Assembly: GCF_000203815.1 (NCBI RefSeq)
Contig: NW_004457642.1
Coordinates: 62,001 to 126,000 of the forward strand
Direction of reading: 5' to 3'
From: Cavenderia fasciculata
Lineage: Eukaryota; Evosea; Eumycetozoa; Acytosteliales; Cavenderiaceae
Length of the DNA: 64,000 nt
The notes under the pieces are model-generated. The model did no database searches. It saw only the letters and a list, made by a program, of their open reading frames with translations, and had not been told where the DNA came from. Positions 21,372-34,024 of this stretch are shown here, piece by piece. A program made the translations under genes and the position numbers. The stretch's first letter is position 1, and every line of letters begins with the position of its first letter.

Positions 21372-22457
21372 TCATAATAATGATTTTCTATTTCTTTGTA
21401 AATTTTTAGCAGCATATTGCATTATATGAGGCTGATCAGATATAATTGGTTGATTATAAAGAGTGTCATCCTCCTCATCCTCCTCCAAAATTTCATTTCC
21501 ATTTTCATCCATTGGTTCATCACTTTGCTCGGGAGGTGGAAGAGGTACAGGTGAAGGAGGAGGAGGGACGACCACCTTTTTCTTTTTAAAAAATGAAGGG
21601 ATAAAACGTGACCAATCAAGTTGAATAGAAGTACTAGAATATACATGAACCATTTCCAAAATCATTGCCCATGTATCACTATAAATTTTGTAATTAAGTG
21701 TTCTTTGATCTAATTGTGGCATTGACCATCTTCTTATCAATGTTAATATAACACAAAATACCATATATCTAAAAGATAGAAAGAAAGGGGTGAATAAATA
21801 TATCATATAGTATAATTCATCTTGATGATTCAAATACTTTGGAAGAGTTGATAATTTTGATTCAAAAATTTCATGATTTCTTTGTGGAGCTTGTTTGTTG
21901 TTTAGAATGACACAAAATAGAATCAATTGAATGGAGATGAAAATCGTTGGTGTAAGAATATAATATGATGTATCTCTAAATACATAAGAGATGATGATAC
22001 AGATAAAAAGCACCAATGGTCTAATCAACCTTTCATAACGAACCAACAAAAAGCATTCAAATAGCCAACCCAAAGATATAAATGTACAAAATGCACCTAT
22101 ATCACACCAAACTAGTGTAATAGCTACCGTACCAATATGAATCATATTTATGTATAATGATGGATACTGTAAAACATGGTATCCTGCCATTTGAAGTGGA
22201 TAGATTAAACAAAAACATATTAACCTTGAAACCAACATCACTGTATTTAACATTAAAGTTGAATTTTGTAATTCAAACAATGATGACAATACATTCTTGA
22301 TTCTCTGATAAATTGAAAGATTGTTTCTAGATCTATTAAACAATCCAATCAATTCAATGACATAGTTGATTGAAATATTGATAAATATATAAACTAACCA
22401 TGAATGAATTAATATTCTAATAATTGAAAAGATTTGAAAATATATTAAAAATATCAT
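21372..22457 (-). CDS. Polytopic membrane protein, copy 2 (intact)
   Basis: A single exon of 361 residues. It has about seven to eight hydrophobic segments, starting MIFLIYFQIFSIIRILIHSW and including YYILTPTIFISIQLILFCVI. The C-terminal tail of about 90 residues is cytosolic in type, with Pro and acidic runs (VPPPPSPVPLPP, EEDEEDD) and an end motif MQYAAKNLQRNRKSLL. No known transporter or receptor signature is visible. Two other copies, one frameshifted and one rearranged, lie upstream in the same orientation, separated from this one by the Fic gene. Its role is unknown. Confidence 0.75.
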   Translation of the reverse strand: MIFLIYFQIFSIIRILIHSWLVYIFINISINYVIELIGLFNRSRNNLSIYQRIKNVLSSLFELQNSTLMLNTVMLVSRLICFCLIYPLQMAGYHVLQYPSLYINMIHIGTVAITLVWCDIGAFCTFISLGWLFECFLLVRYERLIRPLVLFICIIISYVFRDTSYYILTPTIFISIQLILFCVILNNKQAPQRNHEIFESKLSTLPKYLNHQDELYYMIYLFTPFFLSFRYMVFCVILTLIRRWSMPQLDQRTLNYKIYSDTWAMILEMVHVYSSTSIQLDWSRFIPSFFKKKKVVVPPPPSPVPLPPPEQSDEPMDENGNEILEEDEEDDTLYNQPIISDQPHIMQYAAKNLQRNRKSLL

Positions 22458-22917
22458 AACTCGAGTAGAGATAGAGATATTATATATATATATATATATA
22501 GAGATAGAGAAATTAAGAAAAATGAACTTGTAAATTCAAGTTTTAAACACTTTTATTTGCTAGAACCTAATGAATTTGACAACCTTTCAATGGAGCAAGA
22601 TGAATATTTAATTATTTTAATTTTTTGAAGCTACTTAACTATTCTTGTCGAGATGACATCTCATAAATTGGTACGTGGTTCACTCTCAAACCATTCACAT
22701 AAATAATTAACAAATAATAATAATGTGTTAAAAATTTTTGAGGTTCCAAAAAAGAACTCTGGGTGGTCCAAAAACCATACCAGTGTTAAATTGATTGGAG
22801 TATTGAAAACGATTATTTTATTTACATATGAAAATGTTGGTCTTAATAATAAAATTAATGAAACATCAATTGGATCATTTCATATTGAAAATATTTGTAA
22901 CATTACAACTAGTCACA
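22458..22917. other. Intergenic with an unsupported open frame
   Basis: A 76-codon plus-strand frame starts at 22725 (MLKIFEVPKKNSGWSKNHTS) and overlaps the start of the next small gene in another frame. It could be an alternative first exon. Otherwise this is AT-rich spacer with a TA run at 22480-22500. Confidence 0.4.
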
Positions 22918-23334
22918 ATGAAAGCGTCAACAACTATTACTATCATGACAGATGAAGGACTTTCAAAAGTAAATGGTCTAGGTATGTAAAAAGTTTGGAT
23001 GGACTATTTAAAATCTCTCTCTCTCTCTCTTTTATATTGACTAAAATGTTTCATTGTATTTAACATATTTGGTGCATTATTAGCACAGATAAAACCACCC
23101 CAGATTGTGTCTAGATATGGAGAGTACAATATTGAATTTGAAAGTTCTCCTATATCACTTAGAGGAGCAGACTTTTGGAATAAAAAAGTTGTACCAGTGA
23201 TATCGGCATATTTGGAACGCGGTGGAAGAAGGTATTTTCTCCCAAAAGGATCCGTTCATTGTGAGTCAAATGATTCTTATCTTTTAGTTAGAATGGTTTT
23301 CTCTGAACCTCCAATGTATCCCTTACCATTATAA
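22918..23334 (+). CDS. Small two-exon protein, unidentified
   Basis: Exon 1 (22918-22968, MKASTTITIMTDEGLSK) joins 23089-23334 in frame, giving 98 residues. The second exon has no ATG of its own but reads as a compact, globular stretch (YGEYNIEFESSPISLRGADF, then SAYLERGGRRYFLPKGSVHC), which supports splicing. I know no family for it. A second donor at the end of GGTCTAG would leave the frame, so the earlier GTAAAT donor was chosen. Exon 1 is the weak part of this model. Confidence 0.45.
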
Positions 23335-23391
23335 ACAAAATATATATATATGAAACAAATAAATAGATAATATCTATTTATTAAGTTTAAA

Positions 23392-25494
23392 TTATTTTTT
23401 CATTTTCTTATTTTTAAATACTTGACCAATTCTATCTTGAACTGGATCTAAATTAATATTGACAAGATTATTACTATTTGATTTGATGACTCGTTCTTTT
23501 CTCATTTTTCTTTTTTTCTTTTCTTCTTTTTCCAATTCAATCATTTTCAACCAATCTGGATCTTGAACAAATTCCTCGGTTGGATACCCCTCGTCATCAC
23601 GATCGACAATGAGACCGTGGAATGGACAAATACGAAGATCCCGTCTTGGACACAATCCACCACCTTTTGCAAGTTGATGTTTACACTGTCGATGTATTTG
23701 TGTTGGTGGTTCATAGACTGTAGACATTTGATTGAGTGACGAGAAATGTTGAATAGAGATGGTTGGTTCTATATTGGATTCTCCAAGGAACCGATGTTCA
23801 ATCTCCAAACCCTTGTGCAGACTAACCTCTTTTTTACCCCAATGCATCAACATTGGATGTGTTTGAACTACTGGTGCACGTGCATACAAATCATCAATCG
23901 TTTCTCCATCTGGTAAATCCTCCAATTTTGGTGGTTCAATATCAACTCCATAATAATGTTTATGATATTTCATTGGTGATGATGTTGAATCAAAAGAAGT
24001 ATTTGATTCATTTTGATATTCTACCAATGACTCTTCTTCTTCATCTTGTTCTTCTTGATTATTATCACCTGGTTGATACATTTCCATTTCAATTAAATTT
24101 CCATCATCATCATACATTTCTCCATCATCATTTTCTTTTTCCTTTCTCGGAGGATCAGGATAAATAGGAGTAATCTTCATATCATTACATCTTGATTGAA
24201 TATTATTAATGTTTGCTTGAATATCAATCACTCTTCTTAGATAATTTCTATATGCCTGTGTCTCCTCTCTTGGTACATCATACTTTATCAAAGTATTATA
24301 CCAATCATTAATAATTAGATTTTGTTGTTTATCAACTTCTGCCAAATCTTTACCAATCTTTTCTTTTAAATTTAAATCAATTTCTTGATCTAAAAAAATA
24401 AAAACAATTAATAAATTAATAAATATTATCTTTTTTTTTTTCTTTTTTCTTTTTTTACACTTACTATTAACAATATCATTTACTTCATTTGTATCCAATG
24501 TTACTTCAATTGAATATGATGTACTACCAAAACCACCTTGTCTTAAAATATCATTTATATCTTCATGTCTATTATTATTATTATTATTATTATTTGTTGT
24601 ACTTGTAGTACTTGTCGTAGAGGTCATCTCGGTTTCATCCAAATCATCATCATCTTCTTCTTTTTCCTCTTCCTGATTATCAAATAAATCATCAAAATTA
24701 TTTGTACTTGGGATAATACTAGTTAAAGATTTTTCAATTTGATCCAATAAATCTTGTAGTTTCTTTAAAACTGGTTGAAATTCTTGAACTAATTGATTAT
24801 ATTTAATTTTTAATAATTGTTGTGTTTTTCTCTAAAAAATAGAAATAAAAGATTAAAAAGTAAATAAATGTTCTCTATCTCTTTTTTTTATATTTTCTTT
24901 TTCTTTTACTTTTCTTTCTTGTTCTTGAATTTCTCTTTGATTTAAAGTTTCAATTCTTTCAGGAAACTTTAATTTTAAACTATTTTTTAGATAATTGTAA
25001 CCAACACGAAGATGAGAGTAATGTTCACCAAAAGATTCATTCCATTTCTCTACGTATTCCAGTGCCTTTTGTTTCATGTAGATGGCAGTTTGAGCAGGTG
25101 GAGGTAAATGCTTAGTTGCATCGGTACCAATAGCATACTCAAACACCATCGATAATTCATTACATATCAATTCTCTAAAATATTTTGATCTTAAAAATAA
25201 TTCATTTATCATATTTAATGATGATAATCTAACCTATAAAAGAAAAAAGATAAGATAAGATTAATACACCTATCTATCTCTATCTTTTATATCTATCTTT
25301 TATCTATCTTTTACTTGACAATGTTTATATTTTAACTTTTCAATCAATAGATCATAAGCACATTTAACAAATAGGTTTGAAGGTTTAACCAATAGTTTGA
25401 TTGCTGTTGCATGTTCTTTTGAAAGATCTAGACTACCCGTTTTAGTAGCATCATTGATTAAATCTGCTATGTTTCTTCTAACATTTATATCCAT
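23392..25494 (-). CDS. uvssa: UVSSA-like protein (transcription-coupled repair)
   Basis: Four exons (25315-25494, 24910-25233, 24465-24831, 23392-24389) join into 622 residues. The first 150 residues form the helical VHS/ENTH-like domain (ATAIKLLVKPSNLFVKCAYD). A coiled region and acidic tracts follow. The C-terminus has the UVSSA (DUF2043) hallmark HPMLMHWGKKEVSLHKGLEI, then CKHQLAKGGGLCPRRDLRIC and PFHGLIVDRDDEG (about 523-555), which contains a conserved Cys/His metal-site pattern. UVSSA binds stalled RNA polymerase II with CSA/CSB and recruits TFIIH and USP7. Exon junctions are all frame-consistent. A basic tail ends in KNKKMKK, fitting nuclear location. Confidence 0.9.
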
Positions 25495-26184
25495 CCAAAT
25501 AAATAAATATATCTATATGTTATATATATCTATCTCTTTTCTCTTTTTTACAATGATTCAAAAAAAACAAAAGAACTCAATTTATAAATTAAAAATTTCA
25601 AGAAGATAGATTTCAAAAGATGGAAACTTAATTTATTTTAAAGGTTCACAAATTATTCATATTATTATCTCTCTCTCTCTCTCCACCTCACAAGTGGGTT
25701 AAATCAATTGGTATGAACTCAGCTGAATAGGTGTGACCCCTCAACCATACTAAATTTTTATGAGAAAAAGTACAACTATACCAAACTATATGATCAAAAG
25801 GAATGATAATAACTATACCTAAATTTCATTAAAAACAAAATGAATTATATCCAAACAGACAAAATACAAACATTGATCGTATGATATAAAAAATAGATCA
25901 AACTATATCAATTTGATCCATATTTCTATCATACTCTCTGATACTATATTTTTAATATGGTTGGAATTTCACAGCGGCACTGTTACTATCCCCTCTCTCT
26001 ATGAGCTAACACCCCCCTACCAAAACTCTATTTTTGATTCATTCTATTATTAAATTATTTTCCTTTGATTTAATAATTAAATCATTTAATTTAGATAGAT
26101 AGTTAGTTTTATAGTCTTATAATCTTATTTAGATTTTAAATTAATTATATTATATATTTTAGATTTTAAATAAAATATTGTTGT
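25495..26184. other. Intergenic, nothing recognised
   Basis: This is the upstream region of the UVSSA-like gene and the 3' flank of the next minus-strand gene. It has a CT run near 25670 and no supported frame or RNA. Confidence 0.75.
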
Positions 26185-26880
26185 TTATTGAATCTTAAAT
26201 ACTCTATAACCAACAACTTGAGTATAATCATAAGATACTCTTTGGAAACCTGGATCGTTGACATAGATGGTAGTGGCGAGTGATGGGTCACTGTCGGTAC
26301 CAGTGGCGAGTACAAAATGACCACCATTGTCAACATTGAGAATGACGATAATGTCTTGTTCGGCGAGCATTGTGGCAACCTCTGACATTGTGAAATCGGT
26401 GCCGTTGTAGAGTGGACCTACCCAATCAACGTTGAGTGGTGAAATGAGTGGGATTTGACTCTCGATCAAATCGCTGTTAGAGTTGTATCCTTGGTTACCC
26501 AACAACCATTGATTGAGTGATGCTGGTGTCGATAACTGACCATCAATCAATACTCCCTTGCCTGCCAATGACATTGAAATCGATGACATTAAACAACCAA
26601 CTTGACAAATAGTAGTACCAATCATTTCATTATTTGCCCATCTAGAGTCACACTAAAAAATAGAAAAGTAATAGTAGAGTAAAGTAAAGTAAAGAGGGGT
26701 ATAGTTAGAAAAAAAGAGTAGTAGAGAAAAAAAGAGTAGCCTACAAAGATAATAATACAACAAACTACTTACTTGTTTATAAAGTGGGTATCCTCCATAT
26801 GGAACGACAGGGGTGGAATATACAGTTGAAAAGACTGATACTAAACAAAAGAATAATACTAATACACTAAATCTATACAT
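26185..26880 (-). CDS. Secreted C39-like cysteine peptidase
   Basis: Two exons (26773-26880, 26185-26652) join into 191 residues. A signal peptide covers about residues 1-22 (MYRFSVLVLFFCLVSVF...). The mature part follows the C39-like papain-fold pattern. It has YKQCDSRWANNEMIG, then ICQVGCLMSS with the likely nucleophile Cys56 (Cys52 is the alternative), then NGGHFVLATG with the His, and YVNDPG with the Asp. The family cleaves or binds peptides outside the cell or in bacterial processing. In dictyostelids such small forms are probably lysosomal or secreted. The N-terminal region after the signal is short, so no other domain is present. The target is unknown. Confidence 0.8.
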
Positions 26881-27135
26881 GTTTTTTTTTAAAATACAAC
26901 AAACAATAATTGTTAACTTGCAACGAAATGAATTGAATGAATCTCATCACCTCGCACCCAATGCTGTGCAATCCCGACTTTTCAAATGAAGATCTTTTTT
27001 AAAAGTTTTTTTTCAATTTAAATTTGATTAATAGTTTCAATTCAATTTCCCATGTCAATTTCAAAAAACCAACCAACAATTAATTAAGTTAATTAATAAT
27101 ATATATATAATTATTATATTTCAATTTGGAATGAT

Positions 27136-29338
27136 TTATTCATCATCATCGTCATCATCATCATCTATATCTTCTTCAAAATATAATTGATCATTGTCAT
27201 CGTAATCGTCACCATCATCATCGTCTATTTGATTTCGAGCACTTTCCTCTGCCAATGCCTTTTCATATTCCATTTTTGCGAATCGATTCCAATCACTCAT
27301 CGATTGATCTGAAAACGGTACCGACTCTTTTGTTTCTTGAATAAAGAATTTGGTAGTATTAAATAATATATTATAAAGGTATCCTGCCAATTTGGAATTT
27401 TTTAAATCCAATAACGTTATTTTCTCTAAATTGTTTGGTTTTATCATATCTAATCTAAAGAAAAGAAATTAAAAAAAGTAAGTAAATAAATTAAGATTAT
27501 ATATATATATATATATATATATTTCTTTTCTATTTACATTTGACATAATAAATCAATAAATATTGGTGGTTCTAAATTTAAACTATCTAATCTTTCTTTT
27601 TGATCATCATAGAAAAATTCCATTTCATGAAAACTTAGTATACCATCATGATCAAAATCCAAACATTTAAACCAATATTCAATTGATGTATTATTTGTTT
27701 TATCTTCTTCTGATAATATAAACCCTAAGAATTAAAAAATAATTAAATATTAATATTAATTAATTCTCTCTCTCTCTCCTTCTCTCTCTTTACATACAAA
27801 CAAAATTTTTATAAGATAATTTTGAACCATAGTATCTTGGATCTTCAGTAAATACAGGAGATTCTATAATTCTTGAAACTATTTTATCGGTTAAACTGAA
27901 ATTAGAATATCTAGACAAATCAGATGCTCCAATATAAAGGTCATGATCAGTATCCAATTCCCAAAATTTACAATAAATAACATAAAAATGTTCATATGAA
28001 AAGTATTCCAAATGCTAAATAATAAATAGAAAATAAATTATTAATTATTATTATTATTTTCTTATTCTCTTTTTTTTTTTGTTTTTTTGTTTTTTTTTTA
28101 CCTTATTAATATCAGGTTCTACATCTAATAAACAAAGTGATTTGATAAAATTATTATTTTTTAAATCAGTAACTGTTATTCTTCCTTTTTGTTTACTATT
28201 TATATAAAATATTCTAACAATCACAGTCTCTGTATATCTTTCTTGAAATTCTGGTGTATTTTTTAAAAAGTCCAATCCTGGATGAATTTCAAGTAATGCT
28301 ATAAAATAGAAAATAGAATTAAATATAAATAATTTGATTGGTTGATTGATTGATTGTGATTATTTCTTTTTCTTTTTTGTTTCTTTTTCTTTTACTTTTT
28401 ACAAATATTATAAAATCATCATAACTTAGATAAGTAGAAGATTTTGATTTTCTTAATACATTGAATAATATTTCTTCTGTTTCTTTGCCAAAAATATTAT
28501 CTTTCCAAAACTTTCCAAACTCTTGAAATGATTGATTGAGTGATGAAGCAGTCATTTGTTTAAATAACAATCGAATGACTATACGTGGTAAATTATACAA
28601 TTCTTTTAAAAGAGATTCAAAGTCATCGTAGGATTGAATTTGATTCGATGCAAACTTGTCATATCGATTCTTGATCTTGGCCAAATCACTATCCATTTTC
28701 ATTGTTGTTTCGTTGGACGTTGGTGGTGATTTGTAGAATGGTGGTATCTTTATAATAACACTTGGTTCTCTTTTATAAACCTTTCTTTCAGGTTCTTGAC
28801 TATTTTCATCGTCATCATTTCGACTTTGTTCGTCATTATCATATGATGTTCGTTTATATGATGAAGTAGATATTGACGTCGTCAGTGTTGACGTTGACGT
28901 TGACGTTGATTGATTAATACTATTATTATCATGTGTTATATTTGTTACAGGTGGTGGTGAATGATCATGATCATTCTTTACATAAATCATTTCAACTTTT
29001 ATATTATTATTATTAGTATTATCTTGTTGTTGTTGTTGTTGTTGATTGACAATTGATATATTTGAAAGATTGGTTGTAGTATCTATTGTTATAGGTGTTA
29101 TATTATCACTACCACTGCTACTACTACTACTACTTTCAATTGCAGTTGTAGTATTTGTAGTAGTTGTCGGAGTTGAAGAAGAGATTGAAGAAGAGTAATT
29201 TAGTCCATTTAACAAATCACCAATATATTGAACCGACTCTGTCTTTGAAAGCCATGTAAGAAACAATTCATTCAACTTGACCTTTGCACTAATGATATTG
29301 CCATCAGTCGGTGGTGATCTTTCTTGTATATTAAACAT
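27136..29338 (-). CDS. PP2A regulatory subunit B'' (PPP2R3 family)
   Basis: Five exons (28396-29338, 28102-28298, 27798-28014, 27538-27724, 27136-27454) join into 620 residues. After a low-complexity N-terminal half come the B'' signatures: [22 protein letters not shown], then [20 protein letters not shown] with EF-hand [14 protein letters not shown] (about 400). A second EF-hand follows in [20 protein letters not shown] (about 475). The family recruits PP2A catalytic and scaffold subunits in a calcium-responsive manner. The second donor at the end of exon 1 (after FVKA) is needed to keep frame and gives [18 protein letters not shown], matching the family. The C-terminus ends in an acidic D/E tract. 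A GT-AG intron in each domain segment is typical of the window. Confidence 0.92.
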
Positions 29339-30117
29339 ATCAAAACTACTACTATACTATTATTATTATTATTATTATTATTATTATCTCTGTATGTCTA
29401 TCTGTATCTGTATATATATATATATATATATATGTTTATCCTATACTATAGTGTTATAATTATTTTTCTCTTTCTTTGAAATAATTGATGATTCTTTTTT
29501 TTCTTTGTCCAAGAGAGCTAGCGTTGCTGCTGTCCAACTTGAAAAAAACAAATTAATTAAACCTTTTTACAAATAAATAAATAAATAAAGAGGAGAGGGT
29601 GTGGTTCAGAGATGATTGAAAGAGTGAGAGAGAGTAAAACAGACAGAGAATGATTGATTGAAATGAAATGAATGAATGAATGTATGTTGTATTGTATGTA
29701 TTATGAGATCGGTGAAAGATTGGGATTAGGGCATGTATGATGATGATGGGTTGTAAATCAGATTGAAATCTCATTTTGGGTGGTATGTGATTGGTCGAGC
29801 CTGTCCGATTAAAAAAAAAAAAAAAAGAAAGTTGTCACGGCTGATCACATACAATTTGTACCATGCATTTACTGCCGATGAACAACCAACTTGATCAGTT
29901 TATTGAAGGTTTATCATTAAGAAGGAAGACGTCATTCATTCATTCATTCATTCATTCATTTATTTATCCTCTCTTTCTTTTTTGTTACTATTTGTACAAC
30001 TACTGTCCTTCCTTCCTCTCCTTCTTGTCATTTTTGTTATATATATTTTTTTTTAATATTTTATTTTTTTGGTCGAACCATCGAACTCATCTTTTCTGTG
30101 TTTTAGAGAATCAAATA
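29339..30117. other. Divergent promoter region between PP2A B'' and amidohydrolase genes
   Basis: The two genes start away from each other across this spacer. It holds an ATT run (29358-29387), a TA run (29410-29432), GAAT and CATT arrays and poly-A. A plus-strand frame from 29863 reads MHLLPMNNQLDQFIEGLSLR before low complexity. Because TTTTAG stands just before the amidohydrolase ATG, it may be a 5' exon, but I cannot show it. Confidence 0.5.
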
Positions 30118-31535
30118 ATGGAAGCAAACATGAATGACCATCATTTAAGTTCTACAAATAATAATAACAGTCATAATAGTAGTACTAATAATAATAATAA
30201 TAGTAATAATGTAGAAGTATTAAATGAACAACTATACAAATATATTCAAGACATTAAATGTATCGATCATCACTGTCACAATATATTGGATGAACCTGGT
30301 ATATTTCAATTACCATTGATATCATCAATGTGTGAAGCCAATTTAGAACAAGATTTAGTATTTAGAAATCAATCAACTGTAAGCCTGTACAAAAGAAAGA
30401 AGAATAAGAAGATGAAACAAGAAGTTATATAACTTGTTTATTTCTTTCCCCTCTTACTTATTTTCTATTTTTTTTCTAATTTTAGAATTCATTAACATTT
30501 AAAAGAACATTGAAGGAACTATCACAATTATTATCAACAAGTACAAATAATGTGGAAGAGATTGAAAAGAAAAGAGAAGAGTTGGGAGTTGAACAATTAA
30601 CATCGATTTGTTTTGAAAAGGCAAAGATTGAAGCAATTATTTTGGATGATGCTTTTGAATTTAAATACAATGGAAAAAACTTGCCAATGAATGATTGGCA
30701 ATGGCATACAAAGTATACAAAGGTGTATCGTGTCATTCGTGTTGAAACGGTGGTTGAGAAATGTATAGTTCAAGCTAAAAAAGATGGTTCATGTTGGGAC
30801 AAATTCTTGAATCATGTTGTCAAAGAATTGACAATCGAGAATAATGGTGTCGATGGACCAGAGAATCATAGACAAGTGATTGGATATAAATCAATTCTAG
30901 CGTATAGAACTGGTTTAAAGGTTGATGAATGGTCATTGGAAACTGTCATACAAGAATATAATACTATTCAAAAAGAACTTAGTCCCGATGTACAGACCTA
31001 TCGTCTCATGTCAAAACCATTGATTGACTTTTTCCTACAATTAACAATGAAAATCTCTGCTCAACATAAACCACATCCACTTCCAGTACAAATTCATACA
31101 GGCTTTGGTGATAGTGATGTTGACTTGATTCTAGCCAATCCTCTACACCTCAAACCTGTTATTGCGGCATATCCAACTGTTCCCATTACCTTGCTGCACT
31201 GCTCGTACCCGTATACACGCGAAGCAGCCTTTTTAACGTGGGTCTATCCCAACGTATACGTCGATATTGGTTTGGCAATCCCCTCGCTCAGTATCGCCGG
31301 TATGCGTCAGGCACTCTCCTCTCTTCTCGAATTGGCACCGATCGATAAAATCCTCTACAGTTCCGACTCGCATCACATTCCAGAAATTTACTATCTAGCT
31401 AGTCATTGGTCTAGAACTCTCCTATACCAACTTTTTATCGAATCTATCAATCAACAGGAAATCAATCATCAAGAGGCAACTTTATTTGTTGATAAAATAT
31501 TTAGATTAAATTGTTTAAAATTATATAATATCTAA
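30118..31535 (+). CDS. FluG-like amidohydrolase
   Basis: Two exons (30118-30378, 30486-31535) join into 436 residues. The metal-dependent amidohydrolase motifs are visible. DHHCHN (50-55) is the HxH-type start. HTGFGDSDVDLILANP lies on a later strand. LLHCSYPYTRE and YSSDSHHIPE carry further ligands. This layout is that of the N-terminal amidohydrolase domain of FluG and nodulin/glutamine-synthetase fusions. Here the glutamine-synthetase half is absent and the protein ends after the hydrolase. The N-terminus has a poly-Asn insert. Its substrate is not known. TTTTAG just before the ATG suggests a 5' UTR intron. Confidence 0.82.
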
Positions 31536-31665
31536 AAAAAAAAAAAACAAATCAAATCAAATCAAATCAAATAATTTTATAGAATCTAATCAAATAAAAC
31601 ATAATAATATATTATATATTATATATTATCTATCTTTTTTTTTTTCTTTTAAATTTTGTACATTT

Positions 31666-32384
31666 TTAATTTATATAATTAATTGGTTTATCAATTAATT
31701 GATTGATTTCTGTTTTGATAATATTATTAATTTCATTTGAAACTGTATCAATGTCACGATTAGCATTGATTACTTTCCAAGATGGTTTGATTAAATGTTG
31801 TTCATAGATTTGTTTGATTTTGTTTTGAAAGTCAACCTTTTCATAACGTTCTGTACCGTATTCACCTCGCAGTGTTGCATCTTCTGTAGTCATCTTTAGA
31901 TAGATGACTAGATCTGGTTCGGGTAGACCCTTTTCACAGTTGAAACACCAATCTACATCGATTCCCTTGGCAGCAGTATAAGCTACACCCGAATAAGAGT
32001 ATCTATCTACAACAATCGATGTACCACTATTTAACAATTTCATCAAATTATCCTTTGCTTCCCATCTATTGGCTGCATACAATAAATGTATTGCTCTATC
32101 ATCCAATTGTGTTGTATTTTGAAGATATCCATTTATAATTGATCCAGTTGGTGTTGTTCTATCTAAAATAATAGAATAGAAAAGAATAAAACATTAATAA
32201 AGAGTTCTTTAAAGCTATATTTGATCCATGTCGTACCTGGGAAACGTAATACTTTAGCATCCAATTGTAAACCATTCTTTAAATAATCACCTAATTTTTG
32301 AACTTGAGTTGATTTGCCTACTCTATCTGCACCTTCAAACAAGATAAATAATCCTCTTTTCATATTCTTCTTTTCTTCTTCCAT
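31666..32384 (-). CDS. dtymk: Thymidylate kinase
   Basis: Two exons (32237-32384, 31666-32162) join into 214 residues, the usual family length. The P-loop EGADRVGKST (17-26) carries the Arg typical of the eukaryotic type. The DRY motif lies in VVDRYSYSGVAYT (about 102-104). The TMP-binding and lid parts fit (LPEPDLVIYLKM, RGEYGTERYE). It phosphorylates dTMP to dTDP for DNA synthesis. The chosen start MEEEKK is the first ATG. A second in-frame ATG (MKRGLF) would still keep the whole domain. Confidence 0.93.
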
Positions 32385-32652
32385 TTATATATACAAGTTA
32401 TTAATATATAATGTTTATGTAATATATCTTATCTTTACTTTAATCAACCAACCCTCTCTAGATGTACTTACACTTTTTTGAACTTTGAAAAAAAAATGGG
32501 AGGGAAAAAAGGTTGTGTAAAATCCAAAGATGACCAAGGACAACAAATCATGATTATATAATATAATATAATATAATATTACTTTTGTTGTTATTTAATT
32601 AATTATTTATTTTTAGGAGATTTATTTATTTATTTAGATTTGTGATTTATGT

Positions 32653-33989
32653 TTATCTTTTTTTATTGACACGCTTGGATTTACCTGGACGACCCTTTGG
32701 ATTCTTTTTGTGAGAATCTTTTCTTTGTTGAAGGGCCTTGCGAACATCTTCCGAGTTTCTAGATGTCTTGAAATCTCTAAAGTCATTGGCAGATTCTTGA
32801 TCATTATTTTTGTTCTTTTTGCCACCAAAACCAAACTTTTCATCCTTGGCTAATCTCTTTTGACCCTTCTTTTTCAAATCTTCGGTACCAGTTCTCTTTC
32901 TCTTATTCTTGTCAGTTGTTCCATTTCTTTGTTCATTATAAATATTATCATAATCCAAATCAACACTAAAATCATCTCCTTCAGTACGAGTGGCTAGATA
33001 GATAGATAGATAGAACAATATATTGTTAGTAAAATTATTTAATAAATACTTTTTTTAAAACCATTTTTCTTCTATTTCTTATCTTACTCTTTCTCCAATT
33101 TTTGACAGCATTCATATTCTTTGATTTTTCAACCTCACGTTCCTTTTGTTTCTCGACTTGTAATTGTTTACCGTATTTCTTGACTTGACGTTTATGTCTG
33201 ATCATTTCTGCAGTTTCAATTCTCTTTTTGTGTTCGAGTAGATTGGCCTTTACCTTTTGCATATGATAATCAGTCTTTACCATCTCGGCAAAAAAGTCTG
33301 GCTTTCTTTGAATATGTAATCCATTCTCTTTACATAATTTTTCACAAATTTCAACAGTTTCAACACTTTGTTTATAGCTAAAATAGTAAATAGAAAAAGG
33401 AAATTAATAATTAAATAAATAAATATTACTTGGATTATTATTTTCTTTTTTTTTTGTTTAACATACAAAGCAGCTTCTCTTTCAAAATCATCATGAACAT
33501 CTTTAACACCTAATGGAATCTTTGAAGTGAGTTGTAAAGTATGTACCCATGGAGTAATTCCAGCTGATGTAAGTTTAAATTCATTTAACTTTTGTAAAAT
33601 ACCCTCCTAATAGAAATATAAAAGAATAATAATAAAAGAATTAATGGTTAATATATGTTATAATAATATTATATTTTCTTTCGTTTAAACATACAGAATC
33701 ATTAATAAGATATTTTTGATTTTGTTCGACGGTGACAAGAGAGTTTTCAGCTTGTTTCTTTTCATGGGCCTCGTCTTCGAGATCAGATGTTTCCATGGTT
33801 TCTTCGTGTTCTTCCAACTCTCTCAATGGTGGGGCTGGTTTTTTCTTTGGTTCTGATTTTTGTTGTTTGAGGATATCCTTGATGTTGGCAACACCTTCAA
33901 ATGAATTACCTGAAATCTCTACATCATATTGAAGTCTTTTCTTTGGTCTAACAATCTCTGGCATTTCTCCATAGTCAAATTCATCTTCC

Positions 33990-34024
<35 letters not shown>

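Noticed and set aside
29863-30117. Frame starting MHLLPMNNQL upstream of the amidohydrolase
   Set aside because: It turns into IHSFIHSF and Phe/Tyr low complexity with no domain. At most it is a 5' UTR exon, so it was not called as a gene.
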